Shown: positions 49,766-60,263 of the stretch, in pieces
Numbering within the stretch: position 1 is the stretch's first letter
How the letters are laid out: every line of letters begins with the position of its first letter
NCBI GenBank assembly: GCA_963788205.1
Contig: CAWBGG010000002.1
Location: 558,001 to 622,000, forward strand
Direction: 5' to 3'
Length of the DNA: 64,000 nt
Source: CAVVMA01 sp963788205
Lineage (GTDB): Bacteria > Desulfobacterota > Binatia > Binatales > Binataceae
Position numbers and translations under genes: made by a program
Notes under the pieces: model-generated
What the model was told of the DNA's origin: nothing
Seen by the model: the letters and a program-made list of their open reading frames with translations, nothing else
Database searches by the model: none

Positions 49766-51127
49766 TTGGAGCGTCGATTTGAGACCTGGAGCCAAATCGC
49801 CATTCTCAAGAAGATCGAGATGCGCACGATGACCCGCATGTCTATCGCACTGGTGGCCGCGATAGCCGCCGTCGCAACCGGTGTCGCTGCTTACGCCCAA
49901 TCGGATTCCGCGCCGAGCGCGCTCCCTTCCGCGGCTCACGACGCGGGCGCCGGGGCATCTTCCGTGTCCGCGCCCGGAACCATCATCACCTCCGACAACG
50001 CCTCGGCATACGCGAACAATCTCCCCGCCGCCGCGGCGCTAGCCTTGCAGCACGGTTTCAAAATCCAGATGGTCCCGACCGACAAGCTTCAATGGTCGGC
50101 CGGCTTCGAGCGCGCGACTGAAAAGTATTCGCCGCAGGTGGGCCTCGACAAGGACGATTACATCATCAACTACGTCGCCGGCATGCCCTTTCCGCTGATC
50201 GACACTAACGATCCGAAAGCGGCGGTGAAGATTGCATACAACTGGCACATGGGGCCCGTGCTGCCCGACGATTTCTCGCTGTCGCCATGGAGCAGCAACG
50301 GCTACTTGGCGGATCAGCACGACCCGACGCGGCTCCAGCAGTCCGATGATTTCGATAGCGTGTGCGACAAGTTCGATTTCCTGCGTTACGCCCATCGCAC
50401 GGAAGTCGATCCGCGCCCGACGTTGGGTTCCAACTCGACCGGCGTGGAATGGAAAGCCAAGTGCAATCAGTGGACAACTATCAGCGTCGGCACCTCTTCG
50501 GGCGAAGGCGCGGGCATCTGGATCCGCTATCTCGATCCGCGTGCCCACGACGAATTTTACGGCTTCAGCCAGGAGTCGCGGCGCATCCGCCGGATAGAAA
50601 TCACGCAGGAATATCCCAATAACGCCTGCCGCCAGTGCCATCAGCCCTACTGGGCGTACGCGCTGCCGAAGACGGAAATCTACACCTATCGCCTGCTGGG
50701 CACCGCGTCGATTCTCGCCTGCATGAACGCTAGTGACGAGCCCGCGGGAATCACGACGTCGGCGTCCGGGTACCGGCTCACGCAGGAGCCGTTCCAGATG
50801 CGCCGTGCCTACATTCTCGAGATGACCCCAACCCAGAACAACCTTTCGGAACGTACGTTGATATTTATCGATAGCGAAATCTACGTGTGGCTCGCCGCCG
50901 AGTTCTATGAAGGCGCGGAGCGTGTCGCGACGACGATCCCGCTATGGCGTCAGCATCCGTCGCCCGAAGGCGGCAACCTGTTCGACTTGGCGGGCAGCTT
51001 CTATTTTCCCGTCAAGCATCCGGGCTTCGTGCGATCGGTCGTGCCCGCGCATACGTCGTTCACGCAGAAAATCAATGCCGGCGAGGCCTCCGAGCGCGAT
51101 TTCCTGCCGCAGATGATGGGCCGATAG
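49766..51127 (+). CDS. DUF1329 exported protein (first copy)
   Basis: A 453-aa DUF1329 protein with a signal peptide hydrophobic core (SIALVAAIAAVATGVAAYAQ). The mature part has family-typical segments: YVAGMPFPLIDTNDPKAAVK, GAGIWIRYLDPRAHDEFYGF, CRQCHQPYWAYALPK and LEMTPTQNNLSERTLIFIDS. DUF1329 proteins have a LolA/LppX-like fold and often accompany steroid or terpenoid degradation or RND transport genes, so carriage of a hydrophobic compound in the periplasm is plausible. GGGAGGAAA points to TTG 49766; ATG 49820 would give a shorter signal peptide. Paralog at 56942. Confidence 0.85.
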   Translation: MERRFETWSQIAILKKIEMRTMTRMSIALVAAIAAVATGVAAYAQSDSAPSALPSAAHDAGAGASSVSAPGTIITSDNASAYANNLPAAAALALQHGFKIQMVPTDKLQWSAGFERATEKYSPQVGLDKDDYIINYVAGMPFPLIDTNDPKAAVKIAYNWHMGPVLPDDFSLSPWSSNGYLADQHDPTRLQQSDDFDSVCDKFDFLRYAHRTEVDPRPTLGSNSTGVEWKAKCNQWTTISVGTSSGEGAGIWIRYLDPRAHDEFYGFSQESRRIRRIEITQEYPNNACRQCHQPYWAYALPKTEIYTYRLLGTASILACMNASDEPAGITTSASGYRLTQEPFQMRRAYILEMTPTQNNLSERTLIFIDSEIYVWLAAEFYEGAERVATTIPLWRQHPSPEGGNLFDLAGSFYFPVKHPGFVRSVVPAHTSFTQKINAGEASERDFLPQMMGR

Positions 51128-51147
51128 AGGAAAAGGAGGACCAGTAA

Positions 51148-51939
51148 TTGAACGGTGACATTCTGGACCTTAAGGGTCGCGTTGGTCTGGTAACTGGCGC
51201 GGGACAGGGAGTCGGACGTGCAGTGGCGCTCCACTTTGCGTCGCATAACGCCGGCGCGGTGGTGGTGAATGACTTTCGCCTCGAGCGCGCCGAAGCGGTT
51301 GCTGCCGAGGTCGAGAAACTCGGATGCAAAGCAATCGCAGCGCAAAGCGATGTGACTGATTTCGACGGCGTAACCAGAATGTTTGAGCAAGCGCGCCAAA
51401 GATTCGGTTCGGTGGACATCCTTGTGAACAACGCAGGCAATGCAGGTCCGGTTCGCAGTGCTGTCTCGCGCAAACCATTCTGGGAGCAGGAGCCCAAAGA
51501 CTGGCAGCCGTTTCTCGGCACCAATCTTTATGGGGTGCTGAACTGCGTGCGCGTCGCGGGTCCTCAGATGATCGAAAAGCAATACGGGAAAATCGTAACC
51601 GTCATTTCCGATGCGGGCCGGGTTGGTGAACCTCATCTTCAAACCTACTCCGCTGCAAAAGCTGGCGCGGCCGGATTCATGCGTGCAATCGCCAAAGGGC
51701 TCGGTCGCTATTGGATTACCGCCAATTGCGTAGCGCTTGGCGCCACTCAAACGCCCGGCTCGCGATCGGGAAGGATCACTGAGGGCGGACTCCAGCGAAT
51801 TCTCAAGGTGTACAAGATCAAGCGCCTGGGTCAGCCGGAAGACGCCGCCAACATGATCCTGTTTCTCAGCTCCGACGCCTCGAGCTGGATCACGGGACAG
51901 ACTATTCCGGTCAACGGCGGATACTCATTCGCGATGTAG
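51148..51939 (+). CDS. SDR-family dehydrogenase
   Basis: A 263-aa classical short-chain dehydrogenase: TGAGQGVG at residues 16-23 (NAD(P) loop), NNAG at 94-97, Ser154 and the Y167-S-A-A-K171 catalytic pair, and a C-terminal QTIPVNGGYS. It would oxidise a hydroxyacyl-CoA or alcohol in the pathway. TTG start with GGAGGA seven bases ahead; this is the second TTG start in a row in this operon. Confidence 0.9.
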   Translation: MNGDILDLKGRVGLVTGAGQGVGRAVALHFASHNAGAVVVNDFRLERAEAVAAEVEKLGCKAIAAQSDVTDFDGVTRMFEQARQRFGSVDILVNNAGNAGPVRSAVSRKPFWEQEPKDWQPFLGTNLYGVLNCVRVAGPQMIEKQYGKIVTVISDAGRVGEPHLQTYSAAKAGAAGFMRAIAKGLGRYWITANCVALGATQTPGSRSGRITEGGLQRILKVYKIKRLGQPEDAANMILFLSSDASSWITGQTIPVNGGYSFAM

Positions 51940-51954
51940 GGAGGTCCGATCAAC

Positions 51955-52752
51955 TTGAATTATGAAACCATACTGCTTGAAAGGACTGACGGCATCGCCC
52001 GGCTGACGCTTAATCGCCCCGAGCGCGCCAATACCATCAGCGTTCAACTCATGCAGGACTTGATTGCAGCGATGGATGACGTGGAAGCGGATGCGGCCTG
52101 CCGCGTCGTTATCCTTACCGGCGCGGGACGCCATTTCTGCGGTGGCGCGGATCTGCGCGATCCAGCGCGCAGTCGCGGCCCGACCCAAGGGCCGGCGGCG
52201 AACGATCGGCCGCGGCGCAGCATGTTCGAGGCTCTCGAAGCGTCACGCGTGCCGGTTATCGCCGCGATAAATGGCGCCGCGATGGGTGGCGGATGCGAAA
52301 TGGCGCTTGCCTGCGACATCCGCATCATGGCCGACAGCGCGACCATCGGACTGCCGGAGATTCGTTTCGGCGCTCTCCCGGCGGGGGGTGGCACGCAACG
52401 TCTTCCGCGCTTGATCGGCCCAGGCATAGCGAAGGAGATGATCTTCGGCGGATTACCGTGGTCCGCCGCGGATGCTCACCGCATCGGTCTCGTGAATCGG
52501 GTCGTGCCGCTGGCCGAGCTTATGGCCGCCTGCGAGGAAATGGGTCGCGTCTTCATCGAGAGAGCGGCCTATGCGCTCAAGGCGGCGAAGATGCTGGTCA
52601 ATCGCGGATTGAATCTCCCGCTCGCCGATGGACTCAAGCTCGAACGCAGCACTATCGCGGAGATGGCGACGCCGGAAGAAAAACGCGCGGCTCGCGAACA
52701 AGCTGCTGCAAACCAGAAGACCTACGCGCGCATTTTCGGCAAGAACGCGTAA
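51955..52752 (+). CDS. Enoyl-CoA hydratase/isomerase
   Basis: A 265-aa crotonase-fold enzyme adding water to an enoyl-CoA. Oxyanion-hole segments CGGADL (62-67) and NGAAMGGGCE (106-115) are present, and both catalytic glutamates are kept: E115 and E135 (GLPEIRFGALPAGGGTQRL). It starts with TTG after GGGAGG. It lies between the SDR and the acyl-CoA dehydrogenase genes, fitting a beta-oxidation-like sequence. Confidence 0.92.
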   Translation: MNYETILLERTDGIARLTLNRPERANTISVQLMQDLIAAMDDVEADAACRVVILTGAGRHFCGGADLRDPARSRGPTQGPAANDRPRRSMFEALEASRVPVIAAINGAAMGGGCEMALACDIRIMADSATIGLPEIRFGALPAGGGTQRLPRLIGPGIAKEMIFGGLPWSAADAHRIGLVNRVVPLAELMAACEEMGRVFIERAAYALKAAKMLVNRGLNLPLADGLKLERSTIAEMATPEEKRAAREQAAANQKTYARIFGKNA

Positions 52753-52772
52753 GCAACCGAGGACAGGACTAA

Positions 52773-53912
<1,140 letters not shown>

Positions 53913-53928
53913 AAATCAGAGGACGGCG

Positions 53929-55215
53929 ATGAAGGGAGCACTTGACGGAATAGTCATCCTCGACCTGAGTCAGCAGCTCGCCGGACCCGGCGGAACGATG
54001 CTGCTCGCAGAGATGGGCGCCGATGTGATCCGAGTCGAGCCGCCGCCCACAGGCGCCGCCAGCGGCGCCGATCTGCCGAGCCGGGTAGAGCTGAACGTCG
54101 GCCGGAGCAAGCGCAGCATCGCGCTCGATTTATCCAAGCCCAAAGCGCGCGAGATCGTATATGCGATCGCGCGGCGCGCCGATGTGGTCTGCCAGAACTA
54201 CCGCCCCGGCGTCGCGGAGAAGCTCGGGATGGATCTGGAATCGATGCGCAAGGTCAATCCGCAAATCATTTATAGCCGCGTTTCAGCATACGGAGACCGC
54301 GGCCCGGAAGCCTTCCGGGCGGGCTTCGATATCGTCTCACAATCCGGAGCCGGCTCGATGGTTGCCGGACCCGATGGGAAAATGCCCGCGCCCGAGAAAG
54401 CTCCGATTGGCGATGTCACGGCCTTCTGTCTTGAGGCGATCGGAATTCTAGCAGCGCTTTACCATCGGAAGGTTACTGGCGAAGCTCAGTCGCTGAGTAC
54501 GTCGATGCTGGTCGGAGCGCTTCTACAAAATATACTCCGTCTTGTGTCCGTCGAAGATACTGATACCCACTGGCGCCGCGACGCACTCCAGCGCGCGCGA
54601 GCTCTAGTAAAGGCGGCCGCGCCTTATCGGGATGTGCTAGGCGCGACTGCGACCGGCAGAGGGGGCGAGCTACGAACGCGATCCGATCAATTCGATCCGC
54701 TAGGTGCCGTTTACTACCGAAGCTATCGAACCGCAGATGGTTACGTTGTAGTGGGCTGTCTTAACTCCCGCCAGCAATACCGACTCAGCAAGATACTTGG
54801 CCTTGACGATCCACGCTTTGAGTCGGATTCTCAGCGCAAGCCACTATCTCCTGCGGAGGAAAAAGCGTGCATTAGTGAAATGACTGATAAGGCGGAGGCT
54901 ACCTTTGCATCGCGGACGACTGAAGAAATGCTCGCAATGCTCGAAGCAGCGAACATCGCCTGCGGACCGATTCGCAACCTTCTAGAGCTGTTCGACAACC
55001 CCCATCTTCTCGAGAACCATTACATAGTCGAGCACAGCCATCCCAAGATGGGAAGCTGCCGTTTGTTCGGATTTCCGATCCAGTTCGAGAAGACTCCTAT
55101 GCGCATCTCCCGCCCCGCACCTGCGACCGGTGCTGACGCCGACGAGATTCTTTCATGGGCCGGATACACGACGGAGGAGATCCGAAATCTCCGCCGGCAT
55201 CTGTTCCTATATTAA
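53929..55215 (+). CDS. CaiB/BaiF-family CoA-transferase
   Basis: A 428-aa family III CoA-transferase. N-terminal IVILDLSQQLAGPGGTMLLA then EMGADVIRVEPP, NVGRSKRSIALDLSKPKAR, and RADVVCQNYRPGVAEKLGMD are typical. It activates an acid by CoA transfer from another CoA ester and would supply the substrate for the dehydrogenase. ATG 53929 with GAGGACGG upstream. The codon use in the second half (54500 onward) is somewhat less GC-biased than in its neighbours. Confidence 0.9.
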   Translation: MKGALDGIVILDLSQQLAGPGGTMLLAEMGADVIRVEPPPTGAASGADLPSRVELNVGRSKRSIALDLSKPKAREIVYAIARRADVVCQNYRPGVAEKLGMDLESMRKVNPQIIYSRVSAYGDRGPEAFRAGFDIVSQSGAGSMVAGPDGKMPAPEKAPIGDVTAFCLEAIGILAALYHRKVTGEAQSLSTSMLVGALLQNILRLVSVEDTDTHWRRDALQRARALVKAAAPYRDVLGATATGRGGELRTRSDQFDPLGAVYYRSYRTADGYVVVGCLNSRQQYRLSKILGLDDPRFESDSQRKPLSPAEEKACISEMTDKAEATFASRTTEEMLAMLEAANIACGPIRNLLELFDNPHLLENHYIVEHSHPKMGSCRLFGFPIQFEKTPMRISRPAPATGADADEILSWAGYTTEEIRNLRRHLFLY

Positions 55216-55280
55216 TACTCAATCTGCACTACAAGAAGATGGGCTTTGAGCCTAGTAGGAGTGGACCAAACGTGGACAGA

Positions 55281-55937
55281 ATGTCTTCTCCGAGAGTTCG
55301 AGTTGGCAAAGTTCGCTATATATTGGCGGCGGCGATTGCGTTCATCGGAGGAAACGGGGGACTCAACAGTGCTCGAGCGGCGGCGATCACGCTTCCGCTC
55401 GCGAGCGGTTCGTGCCACGGCGATATCGGCGGCACCAGTGGCGATCCCACCGATCTGCCCGCCGCGAATTTCGACGAAAACCTCGCTTTCCTGAGTACGA
55501 TCGCGGCGGGTCCAACGAGCACTAACAATAAAGGGGTCACGGGCCTTGTCACACCGCTCAAGAAAGGCGGCGGCGCTATCGGCGGCGCTTTCTTTCTCAC
55601 CATCGATTTCGCTTGTCCGACTTCCGGTATCAATGCCTCCACCACGCCCCCTTGCCTTCAGGCGGGATCGTTCACTGGAACAATCACCACTAATGGTGTT
55701 GCTATGGTGGTGTATTCGGACCTGCCGGGTGTCCCGTTAGGAACCGATCCTCTCGACGGGTGCCAGCAGACGTTCCAGCTCAATCCTTACTCCAGTAACA
55801 GCGCGGGCTATGCGGTCGGCACCAGCCTTCTGACCCAGGCTCCAACGGTCACGGTCAAGGGCGTCGAGACAGTGCCTCCGAGGTGCAAAGCCCTCGGCAC
55901 CCGATTCATCGTCGGATGCACCATAAGCACCCAGTAG
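55281..55937 (+). CDS. Secreted protein of unknown function
   Basis: A 218-aa protein with a signal peptide (VRYILAAAIAFIGGNGGLNS ending ARA) and a mature Gly/Thr/Pro-rich, beta-type domain with four or more cysteines (SGSCHGDIGG, IDFACPTSG, PPCLQAG, DGCQQTF, RCKALG ... CTISTQ). No family is recognised. It is like the protein encoded next (56006): both start with a G-S-x-C-x-G/E motif, share a G-C-x-Q-x-F-Q motif and end in C-x-x-x-x-Q. ATG 55281 or GTG 55272 are possible starts. It lies downstream of the CoA-transferase and may be part of the operon. Confidence 0.62.
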   Translation: MSSPRVRVGKVRYILAAAIAFIGGNGGLNSARAAAITLPLASGSCHGDIGGTSGDPTDLPAANFDENLAFLSTIAAGPTSTNNKGVTGLVTPLKKGGGAIGGAFFLTIDFACPTSGINASTTPPCLQAGSFTGTITTNGVAMVVYSDLPGVPLGTDPLDGCQQTFQLNPYSSNSAGYAVGTSLLTQAPTVTVKGVETVPPRCKALGTRFIVGCTISTQ

Positions 55938-56005
55938 GAATCAGTTTAGGAATCAGATCGTTCAGAAGCAGGCAATCACTCATTGGCAAGGCCCGGAGAG
56001 TCGAA

Positions 56006-56602
56006 ATGAAAACAAGGTCCCATCGAGGGAATTTGGCTACTATCGGTACTTTCACAGCGTTGATTTGTGCGGTCACCATGTCCGCTGGAGCACGCATTGC
56101 GTTGGCGGCGGGCTCGGCCTCATTTTGCGAGGGAACGATCGAGGGCACGAGCGGTACGACCGCCCCTAACGGGCATTTTTTCAGCACCGGAACTTCGACG
56201 ACCAACTCCAAGCTCAGCACCAAAGACTGCGCGGTGGCAACCGGCACGACTACCCAGGTGATTGACGGGACATGCACAGTCAACGATGTAGAGGAGAATC
56301 CGTGCGTGATCACCGCGAGCAGCAACATCGTGATCGCTCAGGACAGCAATTGCGCCTTGGTCGCGACCGCCGAAGGTGCGAACATGAGCACGCCCGGCCT
56401 GGCTATCACCTATGCTACCACAGGTCCTCTGGCCGGATGCGGTCAGGCGTTCCAATTCTTTCCCTTCAACAAGGCGGGCAGCGCCTACTTTGTAAGCGTC
56501 TCCACCGCCGCGCAGGTGCCGGCGGGTGTCATAAACGGTAATCCCAACTGTCCGGTCGTGGGCTCAGGCGGTATAGCAACCTGCGTCTCGAACCCACAGT
56601 AG
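56006..56602 (+). CDS. Secreted protein, relative of preceding gene product
   Basis: A 198-aa protein with a signal peptide (IGTFTALICAVTMSAGARIA ending LAAG) and a small Thr/Asn-rich mature domain with paired cysteines (SFCEGTIEG, KDCAVATG, DGTCTVNDVEENPCV, NCALVATAE, GCGQAFQFFPF). It is weakly similar to the 55281 product. Both might bind a ligand outside the cell together with the DUF1329 proteins; that is inference from position. Leader GGAGAG lies ahead of ATG 56006. Confidence 0.62.
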   Translation: MKTRSHRGNLATIGTFTALICAVTMSAGARIALAAGSASFCEGTIEGTSGTTAPNGHFFSTGTSTTNSKLSTKDCAVATGTTTQVIDGTCTVNDVEENPCVITASSNIVIAQDSNCALVATAEGANMSTPGLAITYATTGPLAGCGQAFQFFPFNKAGSAYFVSVSTAAQVPAGVINGNPNCPVVGSGGIATCVSNPQ

Positions 56603-56853
56603 CGTTTAGGGAAGGCAACAGCTATCGGCCGCATGATGATCGCCCTGCGGACCAAACAGCTCGCGCGTGCGGTCGATATCGCGCGCGAATTGCGGCCCTG
56701 TCGTTACCGAAAATTGGATCCCAACATAAGACCCTCGCTTCACAGGGCCGGTCAAATCTCTACGATCTCGCGAGCCGCGACCGCCGCGCGGCTGAACTTC
56801 GTTGAAGCGGGCGGGTGCGTTCGACCCCGCGGGGGATTCTATATCGCGCCGCC

Positions 56854-56933
56854 AAAAGGTATAACCACGGGGTTCGCCCCGGTCGCGCAAGGATGCGGGC
56901 GTGCACGAATCGCGGCGTCGCGACGCCGAGGAG
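56854..56933 (+). promoter_or_regulatory. 80-base structured leader, copy 2
   Basis: Nearly identical (79/80) to 47280-47359. A CGGGG-TTCG-CCCCG hairpin and a GGCGTCGCGACGCC palindrome are followed by GAGGAG, the ribosome site of the DUF1329 gene at 56942. This position suggests a cis-acting leader; alternatively it is a mobile repeat. The rest of 56603-56853 shows no gene. Confidence 0.6.
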
Positions 56934-56941
56934 GTTTTTCG

Positions 56942-58225
56942 ATGCGTGCGCCTTTACGGCGATGGATTTTCGTGGTTTCGGCGGCTGCCATCTTGATGCT
57001 TCCGATCGGGGCGCTCGCCCAGGTCAAACCGGGTGACCGGATCACGGCGGCGAACGCCGCAGAGGTGAAAGACCTGGTGAGTCCCGGCACCTACGTCGCC
57101 GTGACCAAGGGCATGGAAATCGATGTGGTCGCGCCACAACGTATCGATCTGCCGCCGCCCTACTTCGACGCGACGGAAAAATATGCCTCCCAGGTTCGGC
57201 TGTCGCCCGATCGCCGCAGCCTGATCGGCTACGTCGCCGGCGCGCCGTTCCCGCTGCTGGATCCCAACGACCCCGACGTCGCGACCAAGATCATGTGGAA
57301 CACGCAGTTCCGCCCGATTGCGACCGACGACGCCGACCTACGCTTCTTCGAGTGCCACGTCGGCACGCTCAATCCCGGCGCGCCCGCCAATGATATGTTG
57401 TTCGCCCAAATCGGCCATCTGGCCGGCTATTCGAACCTCGGGCGCACCGAAGTCGAACCGCTGCCCGTGGATCCTGATTTCAGAAGGACCGGGGTGTGGC
57501 GGCTCGCGGCCGCATACCCGCTCATCGCGCCGGCCGAAGACAAGGGCACCGGCGGCATACGCTATCGCTACTGGGATGCCAACCGCGGCGACGACGCCTG
57601 GGTCTATCTTTCGGGCAGCCGGAGGGTCCGCCGCCTCAACGAGGTCATCATGTCTTCCTCTCCGGGGCTGAGCACTTGGGACGCGGACCATGCGGGCGGC
57701 TTCGCAGCCAAGCCGCAGGAGTACAACTATAAATTCCTCGGTTCCCGCGACATGCTGGCCTCGGTCCATTCGATCCATGCACCGGCGCAGGTCTGCGCGA
57801 CCGACGGTCATGTGACCTCGTGCCCGGAAGACTGGGAGATGCGTCACCTGTATATCGTCGAGGCGACACCGCGGGCCGAGCGAATCACCGGCCTGCTGCA
57901 ATCCAAGACGATCATCTACGTGGACGCCGAGGCCTGGTACAACCCTTACGTCGACAGCTACGACCGCCGCAACCAACTCTGGAAGACCCAGATCTACTGG
58001 CTGACCTATCGCGATCGGCCGGTGCCCGACGCGCGCATCGCGATCTATCCGTTCAAGCGCCAGTTCGTGCTGGCGGCCTCGAGTGTCGATGTTCAAACCA
58101 ACATCGCGACTACCTGTTATCTGCCCGGCCATGAAACGCCCGAGCGCGAATGCTGGTATATCAACATGGGCGCGGTGCATCGCAACTTTTTCACCACCGA
58201 CGCGATGGTCCGCGCGGGCCATTGA
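56942..58225 (+). CDS. DUF1329 exported protein (second copy)
   Basis: A 427-aa paralog of the 49766 product, with a signal peptide (RWIFVVSAAAILMLPIGALA, cut after ALAQ) and conserved parts YVAGAPFPLLDPNDPDVATK, GGIRYRYWDANRGDDAWVYL, and IVEATPRAERITGLLQSKTI then IYVDAEAW. Periplasmic or outer-membrane location is likely, with a LolA-like hydrophobic-ligand role by family analogy. The ATG sits eight bases after the GAGGAG of the structured leader. It is separated from the first copy by the acyl-CoA genes and the two secreted proteins. Confidence 0.86.
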   Translation: MRAPLRRWIFVVSAAAILMLPIGALAQVKPGDRITAANAAEVKDLVSPGTYVAVTKGMEIDVVAPQRIDLPPPYFDATEKYASQVRLSPDRRSLIGYVAGAPFPLLDPNDPDVATKIMWNTQFRPIATDDADLRFFECHVGTLNPGAPANDMLFAQIGHLAGYSNLGRTEVEPLPVDPDFRRTGVWRLAAAYPLIAPAEDKGTGGIRYRYWDANRGDDAWVYLSGSRRVRRLNEVIMSSSPGLSTWDADHAGGFAAKPQEYNYKFLGSRDMLASVHSIHAPAQVCATDGHVTSCPEDWEMRHLYIVEATPRAERITGLLQSKTIIYVDAEAWYNPYVDSYDRRNQLWKTQIYWLTYRDRPVPDARIAIYPFKRQFVLAASSVDVQTNIATTCYLPGHETPERECWYINMGAVHRNFFTTDAMVRAGH

Positions 58226-58370
58226 TCGAAGGCGGCTCGGGCTCGGCACGGACCGGCGCGATCGCGCACCAAGCCTGAAGGACGCCGCATTTAGCCCATC
58301 ATAATACGCCTTGATCCAGCGGGGCTTGCCGTTGGGCCAGGCTCGAAAGAATTCTTTTGCATATGTTCGC

Positions 58371-58396
58371 TACTGTATGGTATTAAACATACTGTA
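58371..58396. promoter_or_regulatory. Operator-like inverted repeat before TetR gene
   Basis: TACTGTATG (58371-58379) and CATACTGTA (58388-58396) form an imperfect palindrome just ahead of GTG 58407, within the promoter area (AT-rich TATTAAAC). It is probably the autoregulatory site of the TetR protein. The stretch 58226-58370 shows no gene. Confidence 0.55.
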
Positions 58397-58406
58397 GGGT
58401 AGAATC

Positions 58407-59078
58407 GTGATCGAGAGGTATGGAGCCGCGCGGCCGACGGCGGGCGGAACAAGGGACCGGCGTAGAGCACGCAAGCGGGAAGAGATTTTGAAGGCCGGGC
58501 TTAAGGTTTTCGCTGAGAAGGGCTATCGCGGCGCCACCATGGACGATATCGCGCTCGAGCTCGAAGCCACCAAGGGGCTGCTCTATTACCATTTCGCGAC
58601 CAAGGAGCAGATCCTCAACGCGATTCTGGCCGAGACTCAACTGATCGCCGGAATCGAGGCGGGATTGGCGATGCCGCAGGGGATACCGCTGGCCGAGGCG
58701 CTTCGCCAGGCCGTAAGCCGATCGCTCGATCTGATGGAATCCAACGGCGAGCTGGTGCGTTTCCTCCACGTTCAGGCGTTGCTCTCGGGGCCGGAGGCCG
58801 AGTTGGTCTACACCAAGGTTCTCGAGCGTCTTTACGACGGTAGTGCGCGCTGGATCGAGGCCTTCAAAAGCACCGGCGAGGTCCGGGCCGATCTGAATGC
58901 ACGCACCTTCGGGCAACTGCTGGTCGATTTCATCAGCAGCTACTTTTTGCTCAAGCAGATTTTTGGCCATCATGCACAGCCGCCGCGCGAGTACGTCGAC
59001 GGCGTGCTGCAAATCCTGCTCGACGGAATCTCCGCCGAGCGATCAACTAACTCGCGCCGGAACAGCTATGCGAACTGA
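58407..59078 (+). CDS. TetR-family regulator
   Basis: A 223-aa protein. The N-terminal helix-turn-helix is clear: KREEILKAGLKVFAEKGYRG, ATMDDIALELEATKGLLYYH, FATKEQIL. The C-terminal domain resembles TetR_C families that respond to fatty acyl or aromatic compounds. GTG 58407 is directly behind the operator-like repeat. It follows the DUF1329 gene and is the third TetR gene of the window, possibly serving the same cluster. Confidence 0.87.
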   Translation: MIERYGAARPTAGGTRDRRRARKREEILKAGLKVFAEKGYRGATMDDIALELEATKGLLYYHFATKEQILNAILAETQLIAGIEAGLAMPQGIPLAEALRQAVSRSLDLMESNGELVRFLHVQALLSGPEAELVYTKVLERLYDGSARWIEAFKSTGEVRADLNARTFGQLLVDFISSYFLLKQIFGHHAQPPREYVDGVLQILLDGISAERSTNSRRNSYAN

Positions 59079-59115
59079 AGGCGATTCATTCCGGCCTGAA
59101 AAAATCGGTATTGCC

Positions 59116-59244
59116 GCGGCTTGGGGTCCGAACCAAAGCCGCCGCGAATGGGAGAGGGGGCGCGCGGAAGTCCTCCTGCAAAGACGACCATCAAGGTTAA
59201 CCGGCAGTTGTGCCGGTCTGACCAAGATCGCGCCCCCTCCTCCC
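59116..59244. other. Intergenic structured region (ncRNA or palindrome cluster)
   Basis: Within the 483-bp gene-free stretch 59079-59561, the near-perfect arms GGGAGAGGGGGCGCG (59150-59164) and CGCGCCCCCTCCTCCC (59229-59244) enclose an inner hairpin CCGGCAGTTGTGCCGG. Another stem (GCGGCTT ... AAGCCGC) precedes them at about 59116-59143. The frames crossing it are not convincing. The rest, 59245-59561, shows no gene. Confidence 0.5.
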
Positions 59245-59561
59245 GCCTAATATCCTGCGGTTGCCCGACAAATTGCAAGATCGGCATACATTCCGGCGAC
59301 GGAGTTCTTTTTCCTATCCCGCCTGAACTTCATTCATAACTGCGGCGTCACGCGCCGGACTCGCCTGCGCAACCAATCACTCACGTTCGCGAAACGCCTT
59401 GAGAATCGCATGCTTTGGGGCCATCGTGGGCATCTGCTCGATGAATTGTCCTAATCCTCCGGCCATAGCTTCCTGTTTCGTCCTAATCCTGCGCCTGACT
59501 GCGGCGCTCGCGATCTCGACGGTGCGACTTATGGTACGCTTTTCAGTCTTCGAGCCGCACG

Positions 59562-60248
59562 ATGCGATCTAAAGCCGTTCTCTTCGACGTCGGCGGACCG
59601 ATCGATACTGAGATCGAACACGAACGCCGCGACGACGCGCGTCTGCGCGATTCGGTTTTGGCCCAAGGTATCGCGGTCGATGACGCCGCCTATGCCGCGG
59701 CCTGCCGATGGGCGGTCGAGAGCTTTGCGCCCAATGCCTATCAGGCGATCGTGTGGCGGCTTTGCGGCGCCGATGCAGCGATCGCCGAGCGCGCGTGGCG
59801 CGCATTCCTGGCCGGCCGGCCGGACAGCGTCATTCAGCTTCGTGAAGGTATCCCGGATCTGCTGAGCACTCTTGCTGGCCGCGGCGTGATGCTCGGGCTG
59901 GCGGCGAATCAACCGCATTCGGCGATCGCGCAACTGGGGCGCATCGGACTGGCGGGCCTGTTCCGCTACCGCGAGGTCAGTGGCACGACCGGCTTTCACA
60001 AGCCCGACCCGCGCGTCTTCATCCACGCCTGCGAGGCCTTGGGCGTCGCGCCGGCTTCCTGCTTGATGGTCGGCGACCGGATCGACAACGACATCGCGCC
60101 GGCCCGGATGCTGGGGATGGCTACGGTCAGATTCGTGACCGGCCGGCACGCCGCGCAGCGGCCGCGATCGTGGCTCGAAGTGCCGGACTACGAGGTCGAC
60201 AGCGTGGCGGCGCTGGCGCGGGCGCTCGACGAGTTGCTGGCCAAGTGA
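59562..60248 (+). CDS. HAD-superfamily hydrolase
   Basis: A 228-aa HAD-like phosphatase/hydrolase. Motif I is VLFDVGGPID (residues 6-15): the first Asp is kept but the second is displaced by two residues (D-V-G-G-P-I-D), a variant that may matter for activity. The ending VSGTTGFHKPDPRVF has the Lys of motif III, followed by LMVGDRIDNDIAPARMLGMA (motif IV). It probably dephosphorylates a small molecule. ATG 59562; monocistronic. Confidence 0.82.
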   Translation: MRSKAVLFDVGGPIDTEIEHERRDDARLRDSVLAQGIAVDDAAYAAACRWAVESFAPNAYQAIVWRLCGADAAIAERAWRAFLAGRPDSVIQLREGIPDLLSTLAGRGVMLGLAANQPHSAIAQLGRIGLAGLFRYREVSGTTGFHKPDPRVFIHACEALGVAPASCLMVGDRIDNDIAPARMLGMATVRFVTGRHAAQRPRSWLEVPDYEVDSVAALARALDELLAK

Positions 60249-60263
60249 GGAATTCTAACGAAA

